A stretch of DNA of 64,000 nucleotides from Betaproteobacteria bacterium Ga0077526 (GTDB lineage: Bacteria > Pseudomonadota > Gammaproteobacteria > Burkholderiales > Ga0077523), in the NCBI GenBank assembly GCA_001464765.1, contig LNDV01000035.1, positions 124,001-188,000 of the forward strand, read 5' to 3'. A model generated the notes under the pieces. The model had not been told where the DNA came from. It did not search any database and worked only from the letters and a program-made list of their open reading frames with translations. Positions within the stretch are counted from its first letter, which is position 1; each line of letters opens with the position of its first letter. Shown here in pieces: positions 35,706 through 44,774 of this stretch. The position numbers and the translations under genes were made by a program.

Positions 35706-36794
35706 TCACTTCACGGCAGCGAGCAGGGCATCGTAGGCTTCTTCGAACAGCCGGACGCCATCGCGCTGCAGTTGCAAACCCACCTGCTCGAGATCCACGC
35801 CCAGACGCTGCAGGGATGCCACGGCCTCGCGGGACTCCGCCACACCCTGACTGATCGTCGATGCCGCCTTGCCGTGGTCGCGAAAGGCCGCGAGCGTGGC
35901 ATCCGGCAGGGTGTTGATGGTTTCGGGCCCGATCAGGGGTTCCACGTACAGCAGATCGGGATAGGCCGGGTTCTTGGTGCTGGTGCTCGCCCACAGCAGG
36001 TACTGGGGCCGGGCGCCTGCACCCCGAAGGGCGGCGAAGGCAGACCCGCCGAAGACCTGCCCGTAGCGCTCGTAGGCCAGCTTGCCGATGGCCACGGCAC
36101 CGCGACCGCGCAGCGCCAGGGCTTCGGGGCTGCCCTGCGCATCGAGCTGCTTGTCGAGGAGGGAATCGATGCGGCTCATGAAGAAGCTGGCGACCGCCTT
36201 GACGCGGGAGACATCCCCGCCGGCGGCGTGGCGCTTGGCGAGCCCGGCGATATAGGCCTCGAAAACACGGTTCATCTGGCCCAGCGAGAACAGCAGCGTG
36301 ATGTTGACGCTGATGCCCTCGGCGATGCAGCGCTCGAAGGCCTGGGCGCCTTCGGGGGTGCCGGGAATCTTGATGAGGACGTTGTCGCGCTCCACCTCGG
36401 CCCGGAGCCTGCGCGCCGCAGCCACCGTGCCCTCGACGTCGTAGGCGAGGCGCGGGGACACTTCGAGACTCACGAACCCGTCGTCGCCGTGCGTGCGGTC
36501 GAAGACCGGACGCATCACGTCGCAGGCAGCCTGCACGTCCGCAACGGCCAGCCGCTCGTAGCGGCGCTCGGGATCGGGCTCGGAGGCCTTCAGCGCGCCG
36601 AGTTCGGCCGCGTAGGCCTTGCCCGCCGCAATGGCGTTGCGAAAGATGGATGGGTTGGTGGTGATGCCCGTGGCGTCACCGGAGGCCACGAGCCGGGCGA
36701 GTTCGCCGCCCGCGATCATGTCCCGGCTGAGATTGTCGAGCCAGAGGCTCTGCCCGATCTCGCGCAGCTGCGCGAAGGGGGAAACGCGATCCAT
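35706..36794 (-). CDS. tal: transaldolase
   Basis: This 362-residue enzyme of the non-oxidative pentose phosphate pathway transfers dihydroxyacetone from sedoheptulose 7-phosphate to glyceraldehyde 3-phosphate. The Schiff-base lysine is K142 in NVLIKIPGTPEG. Family motifs are GITTNPSIFRNAI, VSLEVSPRLAYD and LWASTSTKNPAYPD. Length fits the long bacterial Tal type (about 360). It starts 17 bases after the PII gene stop on the same strand and is followed by a strong terminator. Confidence 0.93.
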   Translation of the reverse strand: MDRVSPFAQLREIGQSLWLDNLSRDMIAGGELARLVASGDATGITTNPSIFRNAIAAGKAYAAELGALKASEPDPERRYERLAVADVQAACDVMRPVFDRTHGDDGFVSLEVSPRLAYDVEGTVAAARRLRAEVERDNVLIKIPGTPEGAQAFERCIAEGISVNITLLFSLGQMNRVFEAYIAGLAKRHAAGGDVSRVKAVASFFMSRIDSLLDKQLDAQGSPEALALRGRGAVAIGKLAYERYGQVFGGSAFAALRGAGARPQYLLWASTSTKNPAYPDLLYVEPLIGPETINTLPDATLAAFRDHGKAASTISQGVAESREAVASLQRLGVDLEQVGLQLQRDGVRLFEEAYDALLAAVK

Positions 36795-36811
36795 GACGAA
36801 CGAACCTCCGG

Positions 36812-37150
36812 TCAGACCGCTGCCTCGTCCGTCTCGCCCGTGCGGATGCGGACGACCTGCTCCACCGGGACCACGAAGATCTTGCCGTCGCCGATCTTGC
36901 CGGTGCGCGCAGACTTCACGATCGCGTCCACGGCGGCATCGACCAGGGTATCGGTGACCACCACCTCGAGTTTGACCTTGGGAAGAAAGTCGACCACGTA
37001 CTCCGAGCCGCGATACAGCTCCGTGTGGCCCTTCTGCCGGCCGAACCCCTTCACCTCGGTGACGGTGAGGCCGGTCACGCCGATCTCGGACAGCGCCTCC
37101 CGGACTTCGTCGAGCTTGAAAGGCTTGATGACCGCTTCGATCTTCTTCAT
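36812..37150 (-). CDS. nitrogen regulatory protein PII (GlnB/GlnK)
   Basis: This 112-residue PII protein has the uridylylated tyrosine Y51 in the T-loop (RQKGHTELYRGSEYVVDFLPK) and the C-terminal signature TGKIGDGKIFVVPVEQ. It begins MKKIEAVIKPFKLDEVREAL. PII reports 2-oxoglutarate, ATP/ADP and glutamine status. Without an adjacent amtB or glnA gene it cannot be assigned to GlnB or GlnK. Its position next to transaldolase links carbon and nitrogen signalling genes in one transcript. Confidence 0.93.
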   Translation of the reverse strand: MKKIEAVIKPFKLDEVREALSEIGVTGLTVTEVKGFGRQKGHTELYRGSEYVVDFLPKVKLEVVVTDTLVDAAVDAIVKSARTGKIGDGKIFVVPVEQVVRIRTGETDEAAV

Positions 37151-37194
37151 GGCATGCCCCGCATCCGGCGAAAATGAATGACGCGGGAGTATAG

Positions 37195-37224
37195 AGCGAA
37201 ACGCCGCCCCCGAAGGTGGCGGCG
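37195..37224 (-). terminator. probable terminator after the HDOD gene
   Basis: On the minus strand CGCCGCC pairs with GGCGGCG around a nine-base loop, followed by TTTCGC. It lies about 30 bases past the HDOD stop and before the PII gene. The T-tract is short. Confidence 0.45.
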
Positions 37225-37253
37225 TCGCGGGTTGCCGGCGGGCGGACGTCCGG

Positions 37254-38234
37254 TCAGGCGAAGTCGCCGGCGAGCGCTTCGATGCGCGCGCTCTCGCCGG
37301 CGACGTTTTCCATGATCTGGTCGAGGCTCACCACGAGGCCGAGAGCCTCGACCGTCTCGTCGACGATCTCGGTCGGCTCGCCGAAGCATCCCAGGGGGTG
37401 CTCGTCGGGGATGGAGAACTGTCCCGGCACGCGGTCCAGGACCCCCCGGTGGAGGTGATCGGCCAGGAACACCACGATCGACGTGGCGGACTCGTCGTGG
37501 GAGAACCCCGCGTGGTGGCGGGACGCGATCTCCGACAGAGTGGCAGGCGCACCGCACCGGGTGAGCAGGTTTTCCCCCAGCTTCGTGTGCGCGTCGACGA
37601 ACTCGTCATGCAGCGGGGTACCGACACAGTAACCCGACCGGATGAAGCGCGTCATGAGTTCCGGAGCGGCGCCGCAGAGCGCCAGGCTGCCGATGTCGTG
37701 CAGGAGCCCACCCGCGTAGGCCACGTTGGGGCTCACGGAAGAGTCGCCCAGCACCCAGGCGATCTCATGGGCGCAGAACGCCGTCAGGAGGTACTCGAAC
37801 CAGAGCGTCCTCAGTACCGCACGGTCCGGCATCCGGGTCGACTTGCGCATCCACACCGCCGCCAGCTGGGCGAGCGCTACGCGGGTAGTCGTGTTCATGC
37901 CCAGGCGAAGGACGGCCGTCTTCACGTCGAAGACGAGCTTGCCGGCGTTCCCGAAGGCGGCCGCGTTCGCCAGCCCGAGGACCCGGGCGGTGAGGACGGG
38001 GTCGCTCTCCACGATCTGGACGATTTCCGTGCTGGCCTGCTGGGCATCCGGATTGAACCCAATCAGCCGCAGGGCGAGCGGCGAGATGGGCGTGATCAGG
38101 TGCTCCATCTGGACGAATCGCGGCCAGTTCCGGAACAGGCGCGACAGCATCTCCTGCTCCTCGTCTTCCAGGAGCAGAGCTGCGGCAGGCAGTGCCGCAT
38201 CGTTTCGGGGGAATTCCTGTTGGAGTGACGCCAC
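37254..38234 (-). CDS. HDOD-domain signalling protein
   Basis: This 326-residue protein contains an HDOD domain, a degenerate HD-phosphohydrolase fold used in signalling. Typical segments are VQIVESDPVLTARVLGLANAAAF, VLRLGMNTTTRVAL and GGLLHDIGSL. GTG at 38234 is chosen because AGGAAAG lies about 5 bases upstream and the family sequence begins soon after. HDOD proteins usually affect motility, biofilm or chemotaxis signalling. Nothing nearby indicates the pathway. Confidence 0.8.
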   Translation of the reverse strand: MASLQQEFPRNDAALPAAALLLEDEEQEMLSRLFRNWPRFVQMEHLITPISPLALRLIGFNPDAQQASTEIVQIVESDPVLTARVLGLANAAAFGNAGKLVFDVKTAVLRLGMNTTTRVALAQLAAVWMRKSTRMPDRAVLRTLWFEYLLTAFCAHEIAWVLGDSSVSPNVAYAGGLLHDIGSLALCGAAPELMTRFIRSGYCVGTPLHDEFVDAHTKLGENLLTRCGAPATLSEIASRHHAGFSHDESATSIVVFLADHLHRGVLDRVPGQFSIPDEHPLGCFGEPTEIVDETVEALGLVVSLDQIMENVAGESARIEALAGDFA

Positions 38235-38569
38235 GGGCTTTCCTGGATGTATGAGTCGTGGGGTTCGGGCGAGTCCGATCCATGGGCGCGCCGATGGACG
38301 AGACCCACCCCGGATCCGGACCGTTACCCGGATGACTCCATTTACGGTCGCACGGAGGCCGGCTTGACCCCGGCGATCACTCCCGCCCGGGAGCATGGAC
38401 TCTCCGACCCCAGGGCATTATTTTTTTTCCCAACAATGGGTTCCGCCCTTGCCCTCGCCCCACCTTCCGGGCACGATTTGGGCTGACCTGGCGGACCCGG
38501 GGTGTTGCGGCCGGCCCGTCGGACGGCTTACCGCCCCTGATAACGACCCGCGCCACGGACCTGCAGACC
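38235..38569. other. intergenic region with a homopolymeric T tract
   Basis: These 335 bases separate two divergent genes. A run of eight or nine T residues near 38420-38430 stands out from the GC-rich background and could lie in the promoter of either gene. No gene or clear promoter box was recognised. Confidence 0.4.
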
Positions 38570-39139
38570 ATGGATCTGATCGTCTACCTCGCCAACGGCA
38601 ACGTCCGCCGTTTCGTCCAGTCCGATACCGAAGCGGCCGCCACGCTGGCCACCTTCATTCCGGCCCGGGCCTTCGCGAACCCCACCTTCATCATCGGCAG
38701 CGGGCTGTCCACCACGGTACTTGCCACCCGGGAGATCAGCCGCATCGACTTCCGCGGCTCCGAACCCGTGCCCATCCCGCCCGGCTCGGGCGCCAGTACG
38801 GTGACCATCCTGTCGGGCGAATCCGAGTTCCGCGAACGCCGCCAGGCCATGGTCGAGCAGGGTGTGGGCGCCTTCCACGTCGGAGAGACGTTCTCCGGCC
38901 TGGTGTCCTACGAAATGGTCGGTGGCCACATGCTTCATGGCCAGATCCAGGCCCAGCTCAACAACATGGCCAACGTCTTCACGACGCTGCAGCAGGTGTT
39001 CAACCAGCCCGTCCTGGCCTTCGAACTGCCCGGTGGCGGCGCCGCCCTGGTGAATCCCACCAACCTGATCGGCGTCACCCTGTTCCCCGGGATCGAACTC
39101 CTCCCACGCGGCTCGGTGCTTGCCCGACTGGTCGAGTAG
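38570..39139 (+). CDS. conserved-looking protein of unknown function
   Basis: This is an acidic 189-residue protein without signal peptide or membrane segment. It starts MDLIVYLANGNVRRF and contains REISRIDFRGSEP, IPPGSGASTVTILSGESEFRERR and QIQAQLNNMANVFTTLQQVFNQP. The codon use is like its neighbours, and a strong bidirectional terminator follows, so it is very likely expressed. I do not recognise a family. It may be a small adaptor or effector, but that is speculation. Confidence 0.6.
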   Translation: MDLIVYLANGNVRRFVQSDTEAAATLATFIPARAFANPTFIIGSGLSTTVLATREISRIDFRGSEPVPIPPGSGASTVTILSGESEFRERRQAMVEQGVGAFHVGETFSGLVSYEMVGGHMLHGQIQAQLNNMANVFTTLQQVFNQPVLAFELPGGGAALVNPTNLIGVTLFPGIELLPRGSVLARLVE

Positions 39140-39178
39140 TACGCCGACACGCCTCCGCCGACGACAGCGCACAAAACG

Positions 39179-39208
39179 AAAAAGGCCGGGGTCTCCCCCG
39201 GCCTTTTC
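39179..39208. terminator. bidirectional rho-independent terminator
   Basis: A near-perfect 12-bp stem, AAAGGCCGGGG pairing with CCCCGGCCTTTT around a short loop, carries an A-run on its left and a T-run on its right. It therefore works for the unknown gene ending at 39139 and for the convergent fmdB gene ending at 39231. Confidence 0.85.
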
Positions 39209-39230
39209 GCTGCTTCGGACGCCTGCTGCT

Positions 39231-39569
39231 TCAGTGGCTGATCATCCAGGGACGCTTGGACGGAAAACTCTTCTTCCCGTCCGGCGCGACCTTGGTCGAC
39301 TTGCTCGGCCCGGAGCCGCAACCGCAGCCCGGTCCGTGCACGTGGCCCACCTGCGACGACAACTTCGGTTCGTGCCGGGCCCGCTCGTTGATGGAGTGGG
39401 CCTTGCGCTCCGTCGCCGGCATGCCGGCGTAGGCCGGCGCGGTGAGCATTGCCCGGTGCGCGGGTTCGCCACACTCCGGACAGTCATGGGGCGCGGAGGC
39501 CTCGCTCATCCGACGCAGGGCGGTGAAGTCCGTCCCGCACTCGTCGCACAGATATTCGTAGACAGGCAT
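39231..39569 (-). CDS. fmdB: FmdB-family zinc-ribbon protein
   Basis: This 112-residue protein starts MPVYEYLCDECGTDF, the FmdB signature, with C8/C11 and C30/C33 forming a four-cysteine zinc ribbon. A C-terminal glycine-cysteine segment (GPGCGCGSG) follows. In Methylophilus fmdB lies beside fmdA, as here (14 bases away), and is thought to regulate or assist the formamidase system. Confidence 0.82.
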   Translation of the reverse strand: MPVYEYLCDECGTDFTALRRMSEASAPHDCPECGEPAHRAMLTAPAYAGMPATERKAHSINERARHEPKLSSQVGHVHGPGCGCGSGPSKSTKVAPDGKKSFPSKRPWMISH

Positions 39570-39583
39570 GTCTCCCCCTTCGC

Positions 39584-40813
39584 TTACTTGTCCGGCGACA
39601 GCGGCATGTCCACGGAACCGTCCAGATGCTTCACCGGACCGGCGTTCGTCGGGTTGATGTCGAAGTCGAAGATCTGGGTCGGGATCCAGAGCGTCGCGCA
39701 GGCATTCGGTATGTCGACCACGCCACTGATGTGGCCCTGCACGGGTGCGACACCGAGAATGGAATGCGCCTGCGCTTTCGAGTAGCCGAACTTCGTGAGG
39801 TACTCGATCGCGTTCAGACACGCCTGACGGTAGGCGACGTGGACGTCGAGGTAGTGCTGCTTGCCCCATTCGTCGACGGAGATGCCTTCGAAGATGAGGT
39901 AGTCGTTGTAGTTGGGCGTGATCGGGCTCGGCTTGAAGATCGGGTTCTTGATGCCGTACTTCGCCATGCCGCCCTTCAGCACGTTCACGCGCAGATGCAC
40001 CCAACCGGCCATCTCGATGGCGCCGCAGAAGGTGATCTCGCCATCGCCCTGGCTGAAGTGCAGGTCGCCCATGGAGAGGCCACCGCCCTTCACGTACACC
40101 GGGAAGTAGATCTTGGAGCCGCGCGACAGATCCTTGATGTCGCAGTTGCCGCCGTGCTCCCGCGGGGGCACGGTCCGCGCGCCTTGCGCGGCGACCTTGG
40201 CCTTCGCATCGCCCTTCGCCTTGCCCGCGTGCGCCGTCTCCGCGAACGGCGCGGTGGCGAGCGGCGGGACACGGTTCGGGTCGGTGGCGATGAAATCCCC
40301 TTCCCGCTTGTTCCACATGTCGAGCATCTTCTGATCGGGCAGGCAGCCGATCAGTCCGGGGTGGATCAGGCCGGCGAAGTTCACGCCCGGCACGTGCCGC
40401 GAATGCGTGTAGAGGCCGCTGATGTCCCAGATGGACTTCTGCGCAAAGGGGAAGTGGTCGGTGAGGAAGCCGCCGCCGTTCTTCTTGGAGAAGAAGCCGT
40501 TGAAGCCCCAGAGGCTCTCCGGCAGCGCGCCGATGTCGAGCAGATCCACGACCAGCAGGTCGCCGGGTTCCGCGCCTTCCACGCCGATCGGGCCGCTCAG
40601 GAAGTGGACGATCGACAAGTCGATGTCGCGAACGTCGTCGGCGGAATCGTTGTTCTGGATGAAGCCGCCGGTCCAGTCGTACGTCTCGACGATGAAGTCA
40701 TCGCCGGGCTTGACCCAGGCCACCATCGGAATGTCGGGATGCCACCGGTTGTGGATCATCTCGTTCTCGTACGGCGACTGCTTGAGGTCGATCTTTATCA
40801 GGGTGTCAGGCAT
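39584..40813 (-). CDS. fmdA: FmdA-type formamidase (acetamidase/formamidase family)
   Basis: This 409-residue cytoplasmic amidohydrolase hydrolyses formamide to formate and ammonia. Characteristic segments are HNRWHPDIPMVAWVKPGDDF, HFLSGPIGVEGAEPGDLLVVD, PGVNFAGLIHPGLIGC and MGDLHFSQGDGEITFCGAIE. AGGAGAG precedes the ATG. It follows the five-gene amide/urea importer and precedes fmdB, reproducing the Methylophilus fmd arrangement. Its fold is unrelated to the AmiF-type enzyme at 6723-7742. Confidence 0.9.
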   Translation of the reverse strand: MPDTLIKIDLKQSPYENEMIHNRWHPDIPMVAWVKPGDDFIVETYDWTGGFIQNNDSADDVRDIDLSIVHFLSGPIGVEGAEPGDLLVVDLLDIGALPESLWGFNGFFSKKNGGGFLTDHFPFAQKSIWDISGLYTHSRHVPGVNFAGLIHPGLIGCLPDQKMLDMWNKREGDFIATDPNRVPPLATAPFAETAHAGKAKGDAKAKVAAQGARTVPPREHGGNCDIKDLSRGSKIYFPVYVKGGGLSMGDLHFSQGDGEITFCGAIEMAGWVHLRVNVLKGGMAKYGIKNPIFKPSPITPNYNDYLIFEGISVDEWGKQHYLDVHVAYRQACLNAIEYLTKFGYSKAQAHSILGVAPVQGHISGVVDIPNACATLWIPTQIFDFDINPTNAGPVKHLDGSVDMPLSPDK

Positions 40814-40923
40814 TGCGCTCTCCTATCGCGTGGTGGCTCCGGACCTCGGATGCTTCGGGGACTGCGGCGGACCGGCCGGCACAGGCATCGCGTGACACCT
40901 GTGCCGCCGCATCCGCGAATGGT

Positions 40924-41628
40924 TCAGACCGACAGGTACTGCTTGATGCGGTCTGCGTCGATGTTCGCTCGCGTCGATTCGTGGACCAGACGCCCGCCCT
41001 CGATCACGAACAGGCGGTCCGCCACGTCGAGTGCAAAGGACAGCACCTGCTCCGACACGACGATGGTGATCTCGCGCAGCTTGCGGATCTCGTTCAGCGC
41101 CTTGGCGATGTCCTTGATGATCGACGGCTGGATGCCCTCGGTCGGCTCGTCGAGGAGCAGGACCTTCGGATTGGTGACCAGCGCCCGCCCGATCGCGAGC
41201 TGCTGCTGCTGACCGCCCGAGAGGTTGCCGCCCTTGCGCTTGCGCATCTCGAACAGCACGGGGAAGAGCGCGTAGATCTCCTCGGGGATCTCCTTGTTCT
41301 TCGCATTCTCGAGGCCGGTCTTGAGGTTCTCTTCCACGGTGAGCGTCGGGAAGATCATGCGGCCCTGGGGCACGTAGCCGATTCCGCCGGCGACGCGCCG
41401 GAAGGACTCTTCCCTGGAGAGATCGACACCGTCGACCTCCACCTTGCCGCCCTTCAGGGGCAGCACGCCCATGAGGGCCTTGAAGAGAGTGGTCTTGCCC
41501 ATGCCGTTGCGGCCCATCACCGCGACGGTCTCGTTGCGATTGGCCCCGAAGGAGATGCCGTGGATGGCCTGGCTCTGCCCGTAGCTCACGAACAGATCGT
41601 TGACGTTCAGCATGGCGGTTCCTGACAT
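40924..41628 (-). CDS. urtE: urea/amide ABC transporter ATPase UrtE
   Basis: This 234-residue ATPase is of the LivF/UrtE type. The Walker A is GRNGMGKTT. The signature is LSGGQQQQLAIGRAL, and the Walker B is VLLLDEPTEGIQPSII, the EGIQPSII extension being characteristic of UrtE. AAGGAG lies 8 bases before the ATG. It pairs with UrtD below the two permeases. Between it and fmdA are 110 bases with no gene. Confidence 0.88.
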   Translation of the reverse strand: MSGTAMLNVNDLFVSYGQSQAIHGISFGANRNETVAVMGRNGMGKTTLFKALMGVLPLKGGKVEVDGVDLSREESFRRVAGGIGYVPQGRMIFPTLTVEENLKTGLENAKNKEIPEEIYALFPVLFEMRKRKGGNLSGGQQQQLAIGRALVTNPKVLLLDEPTEGIQPSIIKDIAKALNEIRKLREITIVVSEQVLSFALDVADRLFVIEGGRLVHESTRANIDADRIKQYLSV

Positions 41629-41640
41629 GGTCGCGCTCCT

Positions 41641-42384
41641 TCAGTGTCCGAGGTACACGTCGATGACCTTGGGATCGTTCTGGACCTTGTCCATGGGACC
41701 CTCGGCGAGAATCTTTCCCTGGTGCATCACCGTCACCTTGTGGGCGATCTTCTTCACGAAGTCCATGTCGTGCTCGATCACGATCATGGAGCGGTTGCGG
41801 CAAATGCGTTCCAGCAGCTCGGCGGTGAGCTCGCGTTCGCGCACGCTCATGCCGGCGATGGGTTCGTCCAGCATCAGCAGTTCCGGGTCCTGCATCAGCA
41901 GCATCCCGATCTCGAGCCACTGCTTCTGGCCGTGGCTCAGCAGGCCTGCTTCGGTATTGAGCTGATCGGCGAGGCCGATCTCGGCGGCGACTTCCTCGAT
42001 GCGGGCCTTCACGTCATCCGTGCACTTGAACGCCAGCGCGCCGAATACGCCACGGCCTCGCGGAAACGACACCTCGAGGTTCTTGAACACCGACAGGTTC
42101 TCGTAGATCGACGGGGTCTGGAACTTCCGGCCGATGCCCGAGCGCACGATCTGGTGCTCGGCGAGCTTGGTCATCTCGTTGTTCTTGAACTTGATGCTGC
42201 CGCCGCTCGCCTTGGTCTTGCCGCAGATGAGGTCCAGCAGGGTGGTCTTGCCGGCGCCGTTCGGGCCGATGATCACGCGCAGTTCGCCCTTGTCGACGTA
42301 GAGGGTCAGCGCGTCGATCGCCTTGAAGCCGTCGAAGGACACGGTGAGGTCCTCGATGGCGAGCACGAAGTCGGAATTGCTCAT
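41641..42384 (-). CDS. urtD: urea/amide ABC transporter ATPase UrtD
   Basis: This 247-residue ATPase is of the LivG/UrtD type. The Walker A is GPNGAGKTT. The UrtD-typical segment is MTKLAEHQIVRSGIGRKFQTPSIYENLSV, the signature-region motif is LLSHGQKQWLEIGMLL, and the Walker B is LLMLDEPIAGM. The ATG at 42384 is preferred to one further upstream because AGGACC precedes it and the domain begins immediately. It ends 12 bases before urtE. Confidence 0.88.
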   Translation of the reverse strand: MSNSDFVLAIEDLTVSFDGFKAIDALTLYVDKGELRVIIGPNGAGKTTLLDLICGKTKASGGSIKFKNNEMTKLAEHQIVRSGIGRKFQTPSIYENLSVFKNLEVSFPRGRGVFGALAFKCTDDVKARIEEVAAEIGLADQLNTEAGLLSHGQKQWLEIGMLLMQDPELLMLDEPIAGMSVRERELTAELLERICRNRSMIVIEHDMDFVKKIAHKVTVMHQGKILAEGPMDKVQNDPKVIDVYLGH

Positions 42385-42424
42385 GGTGATGGGTCCTGTT
42401 CCGGTGCCGCGTGGATGGGGGGCG

Positions 42425-43651
42425 TCAGGCGACGGCCGGGCCGACACCGTCGGGCTGCTTACCGGACGGCGCCGAATCGAGCGCGCGGGCCGGCGCTGCC
42501 GATGTCCTGGGCGGCGTGGCGGGAGTCGCTTCCGGCGTCACCTGTGCGGTGGGCGCACCCGTATCACGCGGGGCCTTGGACTTCAGCAGCCAGGGCTTGA
42601 CGTAGCTCTCGTAGAGACCGGCGATGCCATTCGGGAAGGCCAGCACCACGCCGATGAAGAGGGCCGCCATCAGGAACAGCCAGAGCTGCGGGAAGGTCTC
42701 GGAGAAGTAGGTCTTGCCGAAGTTGACGAGCAGCGTGCCGTACACCGCACCCACCAGGGACATGCGTCCCCCCACCGCCGCGAAGATCACCATCTCGATC
42801 GAGGGCACGATCCCGACGAACGAGGGGGACATGAAACCCACCTGCAGGGCGAACATCGCGCCGCCCAGGCCGCACAGCATCGCTGCCAGACAGAACACGA
42901 ACACCTTGAAGTTCGCCACGTCGTAACCGGAGAAGCGCACCCGGTCCTCCTTGTCGCGCATGGCGAGGAGCAGAGTGCCCAGCTTCGAGCGCTGCACCGC
43001 ACGGCAGGCGAAGATCGCGCCGAAGAGCAGGACCGCATTGGCGAAGTAGAGAATGTACTTGGCGGAGTCGGTCCGGATGTCCCAGCCCAGCATCGTCTTC
43101 AGGTCGGTGATGCCGTTCACGCCGCCGGTGTAGCCCTGCTGGCCGATGATCAGCACGGATAGGACAAGCGCGACTGCCTGGGTGATGATGGCGAAGTACA
43201 CACCGCCCACTCGCCGCTTGAACATCGCGAAGCCGACGATGAAGGCGAGGATTGTCGGCACCAGCAGCAGCGCCAGGATCGCGAAGGGCAGGCTGCGGAA
43301 GGGCTCCCACCAGATCGGCAACTGGGTGATCTGGTTCCAGTCCATGAAGTCCGGAATGCCGGGCGTGGACTGGATCTTGGTGCTGATCGGGTCGGATGCC
43401 TCGAGCTTGAGGAACATCGCCATGCAGTACCCGCCCAAGCCGAAGAACACGCCCTGCCCCAGGCTCAGGATGCCGCCGTACCCCCACAGCATCACCAGAC
43501 CCACGGCCACGAAGGCGTAGGTGAGGTACTTGCCGACCAGGTTCAGCCGGAAGATGTCCACCGTACCCGGCAGAACCACGAACACCACCAACGCGAGGAC
43601 GACGATGCCCGCCATGTCGGAGGTGCCCAGCCATTTCTTCAGTTTGTCCAT
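42425..43651 (-). CDS. urtC: urea/amide ABC transporter permease UrtC
   Basis: This 408-residue LivM-type permease has about ten membrane segments. Typical stretches are MLWGYGGILSLGQGVFFGLGGYCMAMFL and AMRDKEDRVRFSGYDVANFK, the coupling region. The tail after the last membrane segment is an unusual Pro/Ala/Thr-rich stretch of about 50 residues with no recognised function. It forms the channel with UrtB. Confidence 0.87.
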   Translation of the reverse strand: MDKLKKWLGTSDMAGIVVLALVVFVVLPGTVDIFRLNLVGKYLTYAFVAVGLVMLWGYGGILSLGQGVFFGLGGYCMAMFLKLEASDPISTKIQSTPGIPDFMDWNQITQLPIWWEPFRSLPFAILALLLVPTILAFIVGFAMFKRRVGGVYFAIITQAVALVLSVLIIGQQGYTGGVNGITDLKTMLGWDIRTDSAKYILYFANAVLLFGAIFACRAVQRSKLGTLLLAMRDKEDRVRFSGYDVANFKVFVFCLAAMLCGLGGAMFALQVGFMSPSFVGIVPSIEMVIFAAVGGRMSLVGAVYGTLLVNFGKTYFSETFPQLWLFLMAALFIGVVLAFPNGIAGLYESYVKPWLLKSKAPRDTGAPTAQVTPEATPATPPRTSAAPARALDSAPSGKQPDGVGPAVA

Positions 43652-43685
43652 CGTGAGCTCCTTTTGCCCGGAAACCGCGCCGCGA

Positions 43686-44600
43686 TCAGCGACGCACCTT
43701 GAGGGCGAACAGACCTTGGGGACGGATCATCAGGATCGTGATGATCGTGAGCAGGGTCAGTACCTTGGCCATCGATCCCGTCAGGAAGAACTCGGAGATC
43801 GACTGCGTCTGGGCGATGCCGAAGGCGGAAGCCACCGTTCCGAGGAGACTTGCCGCCCCCCCGAACGTCACCACCAGGAAGGCATCCACGATGTAGAGAG
43901 AGCCGCTGGTGGGACCGGTGGAGCCGATGGTCGTGAAGGCCGCGCCCGCGACGCCGGCGATGCCGCAGCCGATGGCGAAGGTCATGCGGTCCGTCTTCTT
44001 GGTGTTGATGCCGATCGCATTGGCCATCGTCCGGTTGGACACCGTGGCCCGTACGCGAAGGCCCCAGCGGGAGCGGTAGAGCATCAGGAACACGCCAGCG
44101 GTGACAAGCAGCGTGAGGCCCATCACGAACATGCCGTTGATGGGGATGTCGAGACCTTCGGCCGGCGCCCACGATCCCAGCAGCCACTCGGGCAGGGTCG
44201 GGCTCACTTCCTTCGCGCCGAAGGTGGAACGGAAAATCTGCTGCATCCCGAGGCTAAGGCCCCAGGTGGCGAGCAGCGTGTCAAGCGGCCGTCGGTAGAG
44301 GTGGCGGATGAGCGCCCATTCGGCCATCCATCCCACCGCGAAGGCGAGGATGAAGGCGACGATGATCGCGACGAAGAAGTAATAGGGCGTCAGCGTCGGC
44401 GCGTACGTTTCGGTCAGGCTCGAGAGCATGAAGATGGTGTAGGCGCCGATGGTCATGAACTCGCCGTGCGCCATGTTGATGACGCCCATCTGACCGAAGA
44501 TGATCGCCAGTCCCAGACCCATCAGCAGCAGCACGCTGAACAGGCTCAAGCCTGCGAAGCCCTGCATCAGGAAGATGTTCCACATTTCCGAAGCGCTCAT
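43686..44600 (-). CDS. urtB: urea/amide ABC transporter permease UrtB
   Basis: This 304-residue LivH/UrtB-type permease has the segment LGLAIIFGQMGVINMAHGEFMTIGAYT. The coupling motif is RATVSNRTMANAIGINTKKTDR, and the C-terminus is ILMIRPQGLFA. It is 34 bases upstream of urtC in the same operon. The ~530-residue UrtB form with a long periplasmic N-terminal extension is not present, so this is the short form. Confidence 0.87.
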   Translation of the reverse strand: MSASEMWNIFLMQGFAGLSLFSVLLLMGLGLAIIFGQMGVINMAHGEFMTIGAYTIFMLSSLTETYAPTLTPYYFFVAIIVAFILAFAVGWMAEWALIRHLYRRPLDTLLATWGLSLGMQQIFRSTFGAKEVSPTLPEWLLGSWAPAEGLDIPINGMFVMGLTLLVTAGVFLMLYRSRWGLRVRATVSNRTMANAIGINTKKTDRMTFAIGCGIAGVAGAAFTTIGSTGPTSGSLYIVDAFLVVTFGGAASLLGTVASAFGIAQTQSISEFFLTGSMAKVLTLLTIITILMIRPQGLFALKVRR

Positions 44601-44774
44601 GAGTGCCCTCTCGCGTAAGGAAGATCAGACCTTCCTCTACCCACCGACCGCGGACACCTCCCCGGGTAAGGAGGCGCCGCGGCGGCTTCGTCGTCAATCG
44701 ATACCAGCGACCCAGAGGAGGCCCGCACGACGTACGCGAATCGCGTAGATGGTGCGGACTCTCCCTGGTGTGTC

